The notes under the pieces: model-generated
Databases searched by the model: none
Seen by the model: only the letters and a program-made list of their open reading frames with translations
What the model was told of the DNA's origin: nothing
Assembly: GCA_004297985.1 (NCBI GenBank)
Contig: SCRA01000037.1
Coordinates: forward strand, 1-64,000
Direction of reading: 5' to 3'
Length of the DNA: 64,000 bases
Source: a bacterium
GTDB lineage: Bacteria; Vulcanimicrobiota; Vulcanimicrobiia; Vulcanimicrobiales; SCRA01
Part shown: piece after piece, positions 42,216 to 50,432 of the stretch
Numbering within the stretch: the stretch's first letter is position 1
How the letters are laid out: each line of letters begins with the position of its first letter
Made by a program: the position numbers and the translations under genes

Positions 42216-43357
42216 TGTCAACTGAAGCCGTCGAACGCTTTCCCAAGATCACCGATGAAGGATTGGCCGAGCTGCGCGAGCGGATCGGGGCAAAGATCGA
42301 AAAGACGCTCGAGCCCTGGTGCTATGAAGCCACGCGTGACAACATCCGCCACTATGCCTATGGCATCGGCGACGACAATCCGCTCTGGTGTGACCCCGAG
42401 TACGCCGCCAAGACGCGCTGGGGCGGTATCGTGGCGCTCCCTAGCTTCTTGTTTGCGACGAACCGGATCGTTTCAGGTTACGTTGGTGGCCTCTCAGGCG
42501 TGCACGCGATGTGGGCCGGTGCCGATTGGACGTGGCATCTGCCCGTGCGGCGTAACGACGAGATCACCACGGAGGCGTGGCTCAAAGATCTGATCGAGCA
42601 CGAAACGCACTTCGCCGGGCGCGCCATTCAGCAGATCTATCACGTCGACTTCAAGAATCAGAAGGGCGAGCTGGTCGCCGAAGCGGATAGCTGGTGTTTC
42701 CGTACCGATCGCGATCACGCGCGCAGCGGACCCAAGTATGCGGATGTCAAGAATCGTCCACCCAAGCGCTACACGGAAGAGGAACTGGCTGCGATTTTCG
42801 ATCTGTACGCAAGAGAAGACGTGCGCGGAGCGACGCCGCGCTACTGGGAAGACGTGCACGTGGGCGACAAACTCCCGACGCTCGCGAAAGGCCCGATGAC
42901 GATTACGGGATTTATCGCTTATGCGCAAGGCTGGGGCGGTCTTTACATTCGCGCGAACAAGCTGAATTGGAAGCAGTTCAGCAAGCATCCCGGCCTCGGC
43001 ATTCCAAATCGCTTCAACGTGCCGGATTGTCCGGAGCGCGTGCATTGGGATTCCGAGTTCGCCCTGCGCGTCGGCGCACCCGGCGCTTACGACTACGGTC
43101 CAGAGCGCTGCTCGTGGCTCACCCACCATCTCACCAATTGGATGGGCGACGACGGGTTTCTGCGCAAGGCGAGCTCGAAGATCCGGCGTCACAACCCTGA
43201 GGGCGATACGCTTCGCATCGACGGGCATGTCATCCGTACGTTCGTCGAAGAAGGCCGCCACTTGGTAGAGGTCGCGCAAGAGGCACGCAATCAGGATGGC
43301 GAGCTAAGCGTGATCGGCGCCGGCATCGTTGAGCTGCCGAGCAAGAGCACGCGCTGA
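42215..43357 (+). CDS. Two-domain MaoC-type dehydratase/hydratase
   Basis: A 380-residue protein; ATG 42215 shares one base with the ligase stop (TGATG). Two hot-dog halves are seen: ~25-165 (NIRHYAYGIGDDNPLWCDPE, YAAKTRWGGIVALPSF) and ~200-375 (YWEDVHVGDKLPTLAKGPMT, ending LVEVAQEARNQDGELSVIGA). GDDNPLW corresponds to the hydratase GDxNPLH motif with Trp for His. The N-terminal half also recalls FAS1-type MaoC. It probably hydrates an enoyl-CoA made from the ligase product. The role with the divergent operon is inferred from the shared control region. Confidence 0.85.
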   Translation: MSTEAVERFPKITDEGLAELRERIGAKIEKTLEPWCYEATRDNIRHYAYGIGDDNPLWCDPEYAAKTRWGGIVALPSFLFATNRIVSGYVGGLSGVHAMWAGADWTWHLPVRRNDEITTEAWLKDLIEHETHFAGRAIQQIYHVDFKNQKGELVAEADSWCFRTDRDHARSGPKYADVKNRPPKRYTEEELAAIFDLYAREDVRGATPRYWEDVHVGDKLPTLAKGPMTITGFIAYAQGWGGLYIRANKLNWKQFSKHPGLGIPNRFNVPDCPERVHWDSEFALRVGAPGAYDYGPERCSWLTHHLTNWMGDDGFLRKASSKIRRHNPEGDTLRIDGHVIRTFVEEGRHLVEVAQEARNQDGELSVIGAGIVELPSKSTR

Positions 43358-43398
43358 GACGTAGCAGCGGCCAAGGAGCCCCGGCACTGTAACCAACG

Positions 43399-43430
43399 CA
43401 TAAAGCCGTACGAGATCGTACGGCTTTATG
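43399..43430. terminator. Bidirectional terminator hairpin
   Basis: CATAAAGCCGTACGA and TCGTACGGCTTTATG form a perfect 15-bp stem around two bases. Runs of A and T in the stem ends suit both directions. It lies between the convergent MaoC and second IclR genes; the IclR stop codon (43426-43428) is inside the stem. Confidence 0.75.
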
Positions 43431-44208
43431 CCACGCCGTGGACTATAGCGTTCCGTATTTCATCGGCGATTCGGTCGGCAACCTTCTTGATGGCAACGCC
43501 GAAGCGATCGATGCCCTCCGCGGGAAGATCCTGCGTGGACCCTAGGCTGCATACCACGAACGTGACCTGACCGTCAACAAGGACGGGGGCGGCCACGGCA
43601 TTCGCATTCCGGTAATATTGAGTCCGCGAAACGGCCCATCCACGCTTGCGTATCTTCGGGAGCTCGGCCAAAAATGCGTCGTTATCCGCCACGGTCTCCC
43701 GGTCGGGTGGCCGGCGCCCACTAGAGCGAATCATTCGCTGGGCATCGGCCTCCGGCATGAACGCTACTTGAGCCCCTCCCATCGCAGGGGACGTCACCGG
43801 AAAGGTCTGGCCGACGCTCACCGTCACCTTGATGATGTGCGAGCTGTTCATCGCATCAACGACGATGAATTCGCGATCCGGGAGCAGGCGTGCAACGAAG
43901 ATCGTGAGCTGTGTGGTTTCGACCCATTCACGGAGATAGGGTCTTGCCAATCGGATGTACCAATCACGCTCTGCCGCCAGCGCGCCCAGCGGTATCAGTG
44001 CGGTTCCGAGTACGTACGCCTTCGTCCTTCGGCTGAAACCGAGGATCCCGCCCTCAACCAGCGCTTTGAGAATGCCATGGCAGGAGCTGCGGCTAATCGC
44101 GAGCTCATCGGCAATCTGATATGCGCGAGCCGACTCGACGAGCGATAAGTGGCGGAGTATCCGTATCGCTGTTCCGACGGCAGGAACCGCCTGCTTTGTC
44201 TCACGCAC
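43426..44208 (-). CDS. IclR-family regulator of the TRAP/UGSC locus
   Basis: A 260-residue regulator from GTG 44208 (MRETKQAVPAVGTAIRILRH); the longer frame upstream is antisense shadow of the TRAP gene. The winged helix is at ~10-65 (QIADELAISRSSCHGILKAL) and the effector domain at ~75-255 (LREWVETTQLTIFVARLLPD, FIVVDAMNSSHIIKVTVSVG, YYRNANAVAAPVLVDGQ). It lies 8 bp after the TRAP binding-protein gene, last in a five-gene operon. It probably responds to the transported substrate or its CoA ester. Confidence 0.9.
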   Translation of the reverse strand: MRETKQAVPAVGTAIRILRHLSLVESARAYQIADELAISRSSCHGILKALVEGGILGFSRRTKAYVLGTALIPLGALAAERDWYIRLARPYLREWVETTQLTIFVARLLPDREFIVVDAMNSSHIIKVTVSVGQTFPVTSPAMGGAQVAFMPEADAQRMIRSSGRRPPDRETVADNDAFLAELPKIRKRGWAVSRTQYYRNANAVAAPVLVDGQVTFVVCSLGSTQDLPAEGIDRFGVAIKKVADRIADEIRNAIVHGVA

Positions 44209-44216
44209 CCCTAACC

Positions 44217-45281
44217 TCAGGCTCTTGTGTTGCGGAAACCCTGGACGATGTCTCGACCGATCTTCGGCTCCCATTTCTCGACGACGGTCGCCGTGGCGCG
44301 TTTCCAAGCGCCCAGGTCGTTGGCGGACAGGGTCAGCGCCTCTCGCCCCTTTCCGGCAAGAGCATGCTTTGCCCTCGAGAGCATTGCGTCGAGCACCGCC
44401 CACGAACCTCTGATTTCATCCGACAGCGTGGACGAGATCAGGTTCCGAGTTGAGGCATTGAGTGCGTTCCACCAGTCTCGCTGAACGAGCTGCAGGTATC
44501 CGACCTTCCACATCTGAGGATCGACCCCGTACATCGCGATGTCCGATAGCACGGCGTTCCACGCAAGGTAGGTGGCTACGGCCGCGTCCACCGTTCCTTG
44601 GCTCATGGCGAGAGGAAGCTGTGGGAAAGAAATATCGACCGGGCCCGCTCCCAACGCGCGGATGGCATCAGCCGTGATCTGGCCGGACAGATTTCGTACT
44701 TTTAGCCCGTGCATGTCGGCCAGTGTCCGCAGCGGCCGCTTCGCGCTGACCACGATGAGCGGCCCAAGGTCAATGATGTCGCCAATGACGATCAAACCGT
44801 TGTCCGACAAACTCTTCGAGACAAGCCTGCCCGGGGCCGTTTCCAAGGCACCGCGGAATTGCCTCTGGGACGCGAACTCGTAGGGTAACTCGAATGCCCC
44901 GGCTGCTATGCCGTACGGTTCGACGTAGAATGCGCTGGTCGATACCATCTGCAACGTAGCGCCCTGCGACGTAACCAGCGTCTGCATGCCGTCCGAATCA
45001 TTGAAGAGTTGGCCGGCGGGAAATACTTGAACCGTGATCTTGCCGCCGCTCCTCTCCTTGATCTTGTCGGCCCATTTCTTCAGGGTGAGATCGTTGATGA
45101 AATTGACCGGAGCTTCGTGACTCACACGAATCGTCAATGTCTCGATTGGTCCGCCGCTGGATTGCGCGGCAGCGGCTTTCGGCAGTGCCATGCTCATAGC
45201 GCCTGCCCCAGCCCATTGCAGCAGTTCCCGCCGAGAGACGAACCTCATGGGAAGCCGGCTATCTGGTGACCTTTCTATCAC
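44217..45281 (-). CDS. TRAP transporter substrate-binding protein (DctP type)
   Basis: A 354-residue periplasmic protein. The N-terminus MRFVSRRELLQWAGAGAMSM is a twin-arginine (Tat) type signal with cleavage near AAAAQS. The mature part has TIRVSHEAPVNFINDLTLKK, WADKIKERSGGKITVQVFPA and the TRAP binding-pocket run LKVRNLSGQITADAIRALGA. It matches the DctQ and DctM genes encoded divergently at 48.5-50.3 kb, so the TRAP system is split over both arms of the locus. TRAP systems use an ion gradient to import carboxylates and related acids. Confidence 0.9.
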   Translation of the reverse strand: MIERSPDSRLPMRFVSRRELLQWAGAGAMSMALPKAAAAQSSGGPIETLTIRVSHEAPVNFINDLTLKKWADKIKERSGGKITVQVFPAGQLFNDSDGMQTLVTSQGATLQMVSTSAFYVEPYGIAAGAFELPYEFASQRQFRGALETAPGRLVSKSLSDNGLIVIGDIIDLGPLIVVSAKRPLRTLADMHGLKVRNLSGQITADAIRALGAGPVDISFPQLPLAMSQGTVDAAVATYLAWNAVLSDIAMYGVDPQMWKVGYLQLVQRDWWNALNASTRNLISSTLSDEIRGSWAVLDAMLSRAKHALAGKGREALTLSANDLGAWKRATATVVEKWEPKIGRDIVQGFRNTRA

Positions 45282-45316
45282 GGTCCCCTCCTCCGGAGCC
45301 GAAGCCCTCGTTGCGA

Positions 45317-46189
45317 TTATCGAATGGTCATCTCACGTGGGTCGATCAGTTCTACGGCTTGCACGGTTGGATACGCCTTACGTATCGCGCTCTCCACGAT
45401 GTGCTGAAGCGCGCTCTTGGAAACGATGCATTCGAGACAAGTCTCCGGCGTCACCACCAGACGCACGGTTACCGAACTCGCGCCCGCCGCTACTACCTCG
45501 AGGTCGGCACCATCGGCATTGAAGCCGCTGCGAAGCTCCTTGAGTGCCGCCGTAATCGCGGCTACCGCGTCGCTCGTCGCTGCCGGCTGTACAGACGGCT
45601 CGTCAAGCTCGTTCCCGAGAAGATACGCGACGATTGCGGGCATGATCTCGTCTGCACGCGCTACGACCTCGTCTGGCGTCAGTCCGGCGATTGGATGCCG
45701 CATGATCACCGGTTCGTAATCGGGCCGCCCGAACGCTGATGCGTGCGCGCGTGCCGATCCGAGAAAGGCCGACGTATGAATCGCCACGGAGGGAATCCCG
45801 CGCGTCTCCAACTCGATTCCGTCGTGCACACTGCACGACACGCAGGACCCTCAATCACCCACCGCAGTGACAACGAAGTCGCATCTTGCGACCAGATCGT
45901 CGATGATCTCCTCGCTCGCACGGCGCGCATAAATGAACTTCGTCGTTCGGTACGGCTCCAATGTTCCATACCGGTCGACGAGCAGATGTCCGATGCGGTC
46001 GAGTAGGCGGTCACCATTCCCCTTGCGATTGTCCAACAATCCAGGGCGCTTACCCGCGAGCGACTCCAAGCGCAGCGCCGCCGCCAGAGTTTTTGAGGAA
46101 TGATCCGTTGGATCGACGATGCCCAGCTCGGCCAGCCGCTTCGCGGCGAGCGCCTTGCGGTCGTCACTGGTTGAAGTAAATGTCTGCAC
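45317..46189 (-). CDS. UGSC-family selenoprotein (in-frame TGA read as Sec)
   Basis: The reading frame runs from GTG 46189 (ribosome site GAGGAG) to 45317 with one internal TGA at 45853-45851. On both sides it is protein-like: ARCDFVVTAVGD, Sec113, then GSCVSCSVHDGIELETRGIP. U113-G-S-C116 is the motif that names the UGSC family; C119 adds UxxCxxC, similar to the motif of glycine-reductase protein B. A perfect hairpin follows (45821-45839). The C-terminal ~70 residues carry a CxxC (C251, C254) and look like a NifU-type domain. Length 290 residues with Sec. It lies 2 bp after the partner gene. A nonsense pseudogene is the alternative. No selA-D genes are in the window. Confidence 0.85.
45821..45839 (-). 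ncRNA. Candidate bacterial SECIS element
   Basis: On the minus strand GTCGTGCA and TGCACGAC form a perfect 8-bp stem with loop GTG. The loop begins with G, as bacterial SECIS loops require, and lies 20 nt after the UGA, inside the 16-37 nt range known for SelB recognition. It is part of the coding sequence. Confidence 0.75.
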
Positions 46190-46191
46190 GT

Positions 46192-47247
46192 CTAATTGCT
46201 CCTCGCTTGTTCGATCTTTCGAGTTGCCGAGCGAGAGGACCAGCCCGGAAGGTAGGCCGAGTGCCTTCCCGGTCCGCCGGTGACGATCACGGAGATATCG
46301 TCGGCACGCCGGCAGACTGGAACCATCACGTCGTCGCGCTGACGGTCGATCCAATGCGGCCACGTGTTGTACTTAGCCGTGTCCGCGCCGTAAATCCCGC
46401 CCGCCTTGAGGCGGCGATGTTCGTTGCGCGCGTTGTCGAAGAGGAACTGCTTCACGTCGGCTTTCCGAAAACGCTTCGCGGCACATACTCCCGCGTGCTC
46501 CGGACACAGCGCGACGAAACTCTCGCCCATGAGGTACGGGTGGTTCGATCCGAGGTTGGACATCATGCTGCCGACCGTCGTGAGCAGATCGAACGGGTTG
46601 TCGACCATCTGATTATTGATGTTATGAGGTGCCTCGCTGCCGTAGACGGTGACCGTGCTGTCATCCGGACTGAACCCGCGCTCGACGTGCAAAGGTTCCC
46701 ACGGGGATTCCTCTTCATTTTCTCCGATGCAGTATGTGTATTTCCCCGGGTGGCCAAGAGTCGCCTTATCCGTGACTCCCGGGACGGCGCCGCCGATGTT
46801 CACCAGGATGAGCTTGACGGCTCGGCCGATCGTGGCATTGGCGCGCCAGCCCTGCCCGAATACGTTTGCCCCGCAATTGACGTCGAGCTCCTTCCGGATG
46901 GGGCCATTGATGATCAGAAGGGGGGTCGAAAGATGCGTCGAGCACTGCATTCCGCCGAGGTTGAACTTGTCGTCGAGCATGGCATCGATGGCGGTCAGGA
47001 TCACTGGCATGTATTCCGGCCGGCATCCCGCCATCACCGCGTTCGCGGCGACCTTCGCCACGGTTGCCTTGCCGCCGAGGGGCGGAATGTGCGCAACAAG
47101 ATCGTCCGGAGAACGATCGACGTACTTCACGAATTCGTCGACGAGTTCCGGTAGAGGTGGAACGACGGGCAAGCCGTCGGTCCAGCCGGCTTGGTACATC
47201 AGCTCGATCGCCTCGATCGCGTCGCGCGACACTCGAGAGCCAATCAT
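46192..47247 (-). CDS. Conserved partner protein of the UGSC selenoprotein
   Basis: A 351-residue protein with no known domain that I can name. It has seven Cys residues (75, 102, 125, 173, 248, 255, 312), several in conserved-looking glycine-rich segments: GGMQCSTHLSTPLLIINGPI, DVNCGANVFGQGWRANATIG and GHPGKYTYCIGENEEESPWE. The C-terminus has ISVIVTGGPGRHSAYLPGW. It overlaps the CoA-transferase gene (ATGA) and is 2 bp before the selenoprotein gene. Tight coupling suggests that both form one enzyme complex. No signal peptide or membrane segment is seen. Confidence 0.75.
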   Translation of the reverse strand: MIGSRVSRDAIEAIELMYQAGWTDGLPVVPPLPELVDEFVKYVDRSPDDLVAHIPPLGGKATVAKVAANAVMAGCRPEYMPVILTAIDAMLDDKFNLGGMQCSTHLSTPLLIINGPIRKELDVNCGANVFGQGWRANATIGRAVKLILVNIGGAVPGVTDKATLGHPGKYTYCIGENEEESPWEPLHVERGFSPDDSTVTVYGSEAPHNINNQMVDNPFDLLTTVGSMMSNLGSNHPYLMGESFVALCPEHAGVCAAKRFRKADVKQFLFDNARNEHRRLKAGGIYGADTAKYNTWPHWIDRQRDDVMVPVCRRADDISVIVTGGPGRHSAYLPGWSSRSATRKIEQARSN

Positions 47248-48395
47248 GCGGGCCTCCTCAACATACTGATCGGGTGCTCACCCAGAGTCGGAGGCGGCAG
47301 CGAGACGCGTGCGGGCGTTTCACTCAAGAGAACGGGCGAACGGACCACCGTGACCGAGCCATATGCTGGGTGCTGCATCTCGACGAGCAAGCTATTGTGA
47401 ATGACCTGAGGATCGGTGAGGACCTCGGCAAACGAGTTGATCGGACCGCACGGAACGCCAACCGCTTCGAACGCCTCAAGCCATTCGTCCGCGGTTCGGC
47501 TCAGGAGCACGGGACGGACGAGGTCGAGCAGAGCGCTCTTGTGCTCGACGCGTAGAGCATTGGTTTGAAAGCGCGGATCTACCGAAAGGTCGTCGCGTGA
47601 CAGCGCGTGACAGAAAGGGTGCCACACCTTGTCGTGGAGCACGCCGAGGTTGATATATCCGTCGGCGGTTCGAAACGTCCCGTAAGGCACGATCTGCGCG
47701 TGTTGGTTGTGACTGGTTGGTTGAGGCGTCTTCCCGTTCGCAGCCTCCGCAGCGACGAGATATCCGGAGCAGGAAAGGAGCGAGTCGAGCAGCGAGACCT
47801 CGACGCGCTGGCCGCGTCCCGTCCGCTCTCTGGCCTTCAGCGCGAGAAGGATGCCGAATGCCGCGTTAATACCGGCGAGATGGTCGATGAGATTTACCCC
47901 GGGCCTCTGAGGCGGTCCGTCCGGCTCCCCGGTCACACTCATCAAGCCTGCAATCCCCGCGACGAACAGATCGTACGCGTGTTTATCCGCCTTGGGGCCG
48001 CTGGTTCCGAAACCCGTAATCGTACAGTAGATGAGCCGGGGGTTTATGGCTGCAAGCTCTTCGTACCCCAGGCACGCTCGTTCCACATAGACCGGCCGGT
48101 AGTTGTGGATCAGGACGTCGAATTCAGTGACGGCGGAACGGAGAATCTCTTGGCCGCGCGCGGAGTTCAGGTCGAGAGCCACCGACTTCTTGCCACGATT
48201 GAGGCTGAGATAGTAGGTTGATTCTCCTGCGATGTACGGGGGGAAAGCGCGCGTGTCATCGCCTCGAGATGGCTCCTCGACCTTCACTACATCGGCGCCG
48301 TGATCGGCGAGCAGCATCGTTGCGTAAGGTCCGCTCGCAATGCGCGTGAGATCGAGTACGCGGAGTCCGGCTAATGCCCCAACTGAATTCAACAT
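47244..48395 (-). CDS. Class III CoA-transferase (CaiB/Frc family)
   Basis: A 383-residue protein with LRVLDLTRIASGPYATMLLA, DHGADVVKVEEPSRGDDTRA, YYLSLNRGKKSVALDLN and GFGTSGPKADKHAYDLFVAG; the Asp in AYDLFVAG is the nucleophile. It is the first gene of the five-gene minus-strand arm of the TRAP/UGSC locus, with a promoter at 48423-48452. It probably forms the CoA ester of the imported acid, which the UGSC pair then acts on. Substrate unknown. Confidence 0.92.
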   Translation of the reverse strand: MLNSVGALAGLRVLDLTRIASGPYATMLLADHGADVVKVEEPSRGDDTRAFPPYIAGESTYYLSLNRGKKSVALDLNSARGQEILRSAVTEFDVLIHNYRPVYVERACLGYEELAAINPRLIYCTITGFGTSGPKADKHAYDLFVAGIAGLMSVTGEPDGPPQRPGVNLIDHLAGINAAFGILLALKARERTGRGQRVEVSLLDSLLSCSGYLVAAEAANGKTPQPTSHNQHAQIVPYGTFRTADGYINLGVLHDKVWHPFCHALSRDDLSVDPRFQTNALRVEHKSALLDLVRPVLLSRTADEWLEAFEAVGVPCGPINSFAEVLTDPQVIHNSLLVEMQHPAYGSVTVVRSPVLLSETPARVSLPPPTLGEHPISMLRRPA

Positions 48396-48422
48396 ATCGA
48401 ATTTCTAGCAGCAGGTGAGAAA

Positions 48423-48452
48423 AGTGTATCACCCGTCGTGTTGAGACGTCAA
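48423..48452 (-). promoter_or_regulatory. Promoter of the CoA-transferase/UGSC operon
   Basis: Read on the minus strand: TTGACG at 48452-48447, an 18-bp spacer, TACACT at 48428-48423. It lies 28 bp upstream of the CoA-transferase start at 48395. It shares the -10 TACACT with the divergent promoter. Confidence 0.55.
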
Positions 48453-48502
48453 GAGACGCTCCCGCGATGGAGCTAAAGACATATTGAAATCAGTATGACG
48501 AA

Positions 48503-48531
48503 TTGACTTTGAGCATTGCCGGTAGTACACT
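48503..48531 (+). promoter_or_regulatory. Promoter of the TRAP membrane genes, apparently leaderless
   Basis: TTGACT at 48503-48508, a 17-bp spacer and TACACT at 48526-48531. The ATG of the DctQ gene follows only 6 bp later, about where transcription should begin, so the mRNA would be leaderless. Confidence 0.55.
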
Positions 48532-48537
48532 CGGCCA

Positions 48538-49044
48538 ATGGACGCGCGCAACGGCGCCTCCGCCGGGCCGATGAGGTTGCTAACCCAAGCAGCTCAGCTC
48601 GTTGGTGCCGCGGGCATCGTTCTGATGCTCGTCGTCTCGGCTTTCGCGGCGATTGAGCGCTACGTCTTCCACACGAGCGGCGCTTGGATCGAAGAGATCG
48701 AGCAGTACCTCATGCTCATGACCGTCTTTGTCGTGAGCGGCAGTGCCTACACCGACGGCGAGCACGTTAACGCCGGCATGCTAGTCCGTTTACTTCCTCT
48801 CCGCGGGCGGCGGATAGCGGCGCTTGCGACCGACGTCATCGGACTCGCGTTCTGCGGTTTCATGTTCTGGGAAAGCCTGTTGAAGGCGCTTCAGCTTCAT
48901 GCTGCGCGCATTCATTCCGGGACGTCGTTACAGACGCCGTTGTACCTGGTTGCTCTGTTGCTTCCAATATCTATGGTGCTGCTGGGCGTCGCCTTTGCCA
49001 GCCGCATGACGCGCACGAGTCGCGACGGGGAGGGCTCGGCTTGA
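48538..49044 (+). CDS. TRAP transporter small permease (DctQ type)
   Basis: A 168-residue membrane protein with four helices (AAQLVGAAGIVLMLVVSAFA, EQYLMLMTVFVVSGSAYTDG, IAALATDVIGLAFCGFMFWE, TPLYLVALLLPISMVLLGVA). The pattern with WIEEIEQYLM after helix 1 is standard for DctQ. It diverges from the CoA-transferase operon and overlaps the DctM gene (TTGA). No Shine-Dalgarno is seen; the promoter suggests leaderless translation. Confidence 0.9.
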   Translation: MDARNGASAGPMRLLTQAAQLVGAAGIVLMLVVSAFAAIERYVFHTSGAWIEEIEQYLMLMTVFVVSGSAYTDGEHVNAGMLVRLLPLRGRRIAALATDVIGLAFCGFMFWESLLKALQLHAARIHSGTSLQTPLYLVALLLPISMVLLGVAFASRMTRTSRDGEGSA

Positions 49045-50315
49045 TCGCGATCGGCCTAGCGCTCCTCGCCTTCCTCATTTTCCTCGGAGCTCCGCTGTTT
49101 CTCGCCATTGGGATCCCGGCGATCGTTCTCTTGATCTTCGGTTCAACCTACGCGCCGAACGTCATCGCAACCGTCTTTCAGTCGACGATCAGCAACTCGG
49201 TGTTTATCGCCATACCGCTCTTCGTGCTCACCGGGAAGGTCATGACGGCGAGCGGTGCCGCGCGCCGCCTCACCGGGTTTTTCGAATCTCTGCTCTGCCA
49301 CTTGCCCGGCGGCATGGCGATCGTCTCTATCGTCAGTTCCGTTTTCTTCGGAGCGATGACCGGCTCGAGTATCGCGGATACGACCGCAGTAGGTACCATC
49401 ATGATCCCGGCGATGGTGGAAACCGGCTATTCTCGCCGCTTCGCGGCCAGCGTCGTCGCGGCGGGCGGCTGCCTGGGAATTCTGTTCCCACCCGGTATTC
49501 CGTTGATCCTCTTCGGCGCAATATCACAGGTCTCAATCGCGCGCCTCTTCCAAGCAAGCCTCGTCCCCGGAGTCTTCGTCGCGGCGATATTGACCGCTGT
49601 CGCCGTCGTCGTTGCGGCGCGAGGAGAAGGAAAGAGGCTCCCCGCGCGCTCATGGGGAGAGCGATTCAGCTCGTTCCGTGATGCCCTCCCGGCGCTGCTG
49701 TTGCCGGTCGTCGTACTCGGCGGAATCTATCTTGGGTTGGTGACGATTACCGAGGCCGCGACTCTGGCAGCCGCGTACGCGATCATCATCGCCGCTACCG
49801 TTTACCGGGAGCTGTCGTTTTCGGCGTTCATCCGTCAGCTCGTCGACACCGCTCAAGTGACGTCGATGATCATGTTCATCGTCGCCAGCTCGGCCGTGCT
49901 TGCGTTTTACCTGATCCAGAGCCAAGCCCCGCAGCACTTGGCGGCCGCGGTCGTCGGATCCAAGCCGTCGCTCACGTTATTCTTGCTCGCGACGAACGCT
50001 GCGTTCCTGATCCTTGGATTCATCCTCGAGCCTCCGGCGATCATTTATCTCACTGTCCCATTGTTCGTGCCACTTCTGGCGGTCGTGGGCGTCAATCCGC
50101 TTCACTTCGCAATCATCATGATTCTGGCGATGCAGATCGGCCTGGTCCACCCCCCGATCGGCCTGAACCTCTTCGTGGTTTCAGGAATATCGAAGGAACC
50201 CGTGGAGACCATCTCGCTAGCCGTGCTGCCGTTCCTCGCGGCATTGTTCGTTGCTCTCGTCGTCGTGAACGTCATCCCCGGCGTGACCTTGGCGCTGCCC
50301 GGGCTGATGAGGTGA
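49041..50315 (+). CDS. TRAP transporter large permease (DctM type)
   Basis: A 424-residue membrane protein of about twelve segments starting with TTG 49041. Family landmarks are IPLFVLTGKVMTASGAARRL, GGMAIVSIVSSVFFGAMTGS, SSIADTTAVGTIMIPAM and FPPGIPLILFGAISQVSIAR; later ILAMQIGLVHPPIGLNLFVV. It completes the TRAP system with the DctP gene at 44217. Ion-coupled import of an organic acid is expected. Confidence 0.92.
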   Translation: MIAIGLALLAFLIFLGAPLFLAIGIPAIVLLIFGSTYAPNVIATVFQSTISNSVFIAIPLFVLTGKVMTASGAARRLTGFFESLLCHLPGGMAIVSIVSSVFFGAMTGSSIADTTAVGTIMIPAMVETGYSRRFAASVVAAGGCLGILFPPGIPLILFGAISQVSIARLFQASLVPGVFVAAILTAVAVVVAARGEGKRLPARSWGERFSSFRDALPALLLPVVVLGGIYLGLVTITEAATLAAAYAIIIAATVYRELSFSAFIRQLVDTAQVTSMIMFIVASSAVLAFYLIQSQAPQHLAAAVVGSKPSLTLFLLATNAAFLILGFILEPPAIIYLTVPLFVPLLAVVGVNPLHFAIIMILAMQIGLVHPPIGLNLFVVSGISKEPVETISLAVLPFLAALFVALVVVNVIPGVTLALPGLMR

Positions 50316-50328
50316 GATCTCCTCGGCG

Positions 50329-50366
50329 GCGCTATGCCGAAATCATCGCGCAAGACGGCGGTGCTG
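50329..50366 (+). repeat. Diverged copy of the GH1 gene 3' end
   Basis: These 38 bases match the end of the GH1 gene (27793-27830) at 35 positions, encoding RYAEIIAQDGGA against RYAEIIAQNGGA. No upstream GH1 sequence is present; the segment lies 13 bp after the DctM stop. It is a remnant of a gene end moved or left here. Confidence 0.65.
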
Positions 50367-50432
50367 TGTGCAACCACGGGGTTGCGTGCCGACCTGGACT
50401 GTGATAGGGTACGTGCAACTTGGAGGTTGCAC

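Noticed and set aside
45851..46363. Separate 170-residue gene ending at 45851, upstream of a 174-residue gene at 45317-45841
   Set aside because: Both are parts of one frame interrupted by TGA in a UGSC context with a SECIS-like hairpin; one selenoprotein explains the data better.
46180..47154. 324-residue plus-strand frame
   Set aside because: Antisense shadow of the UGSC partner gene, with no domain or start context.
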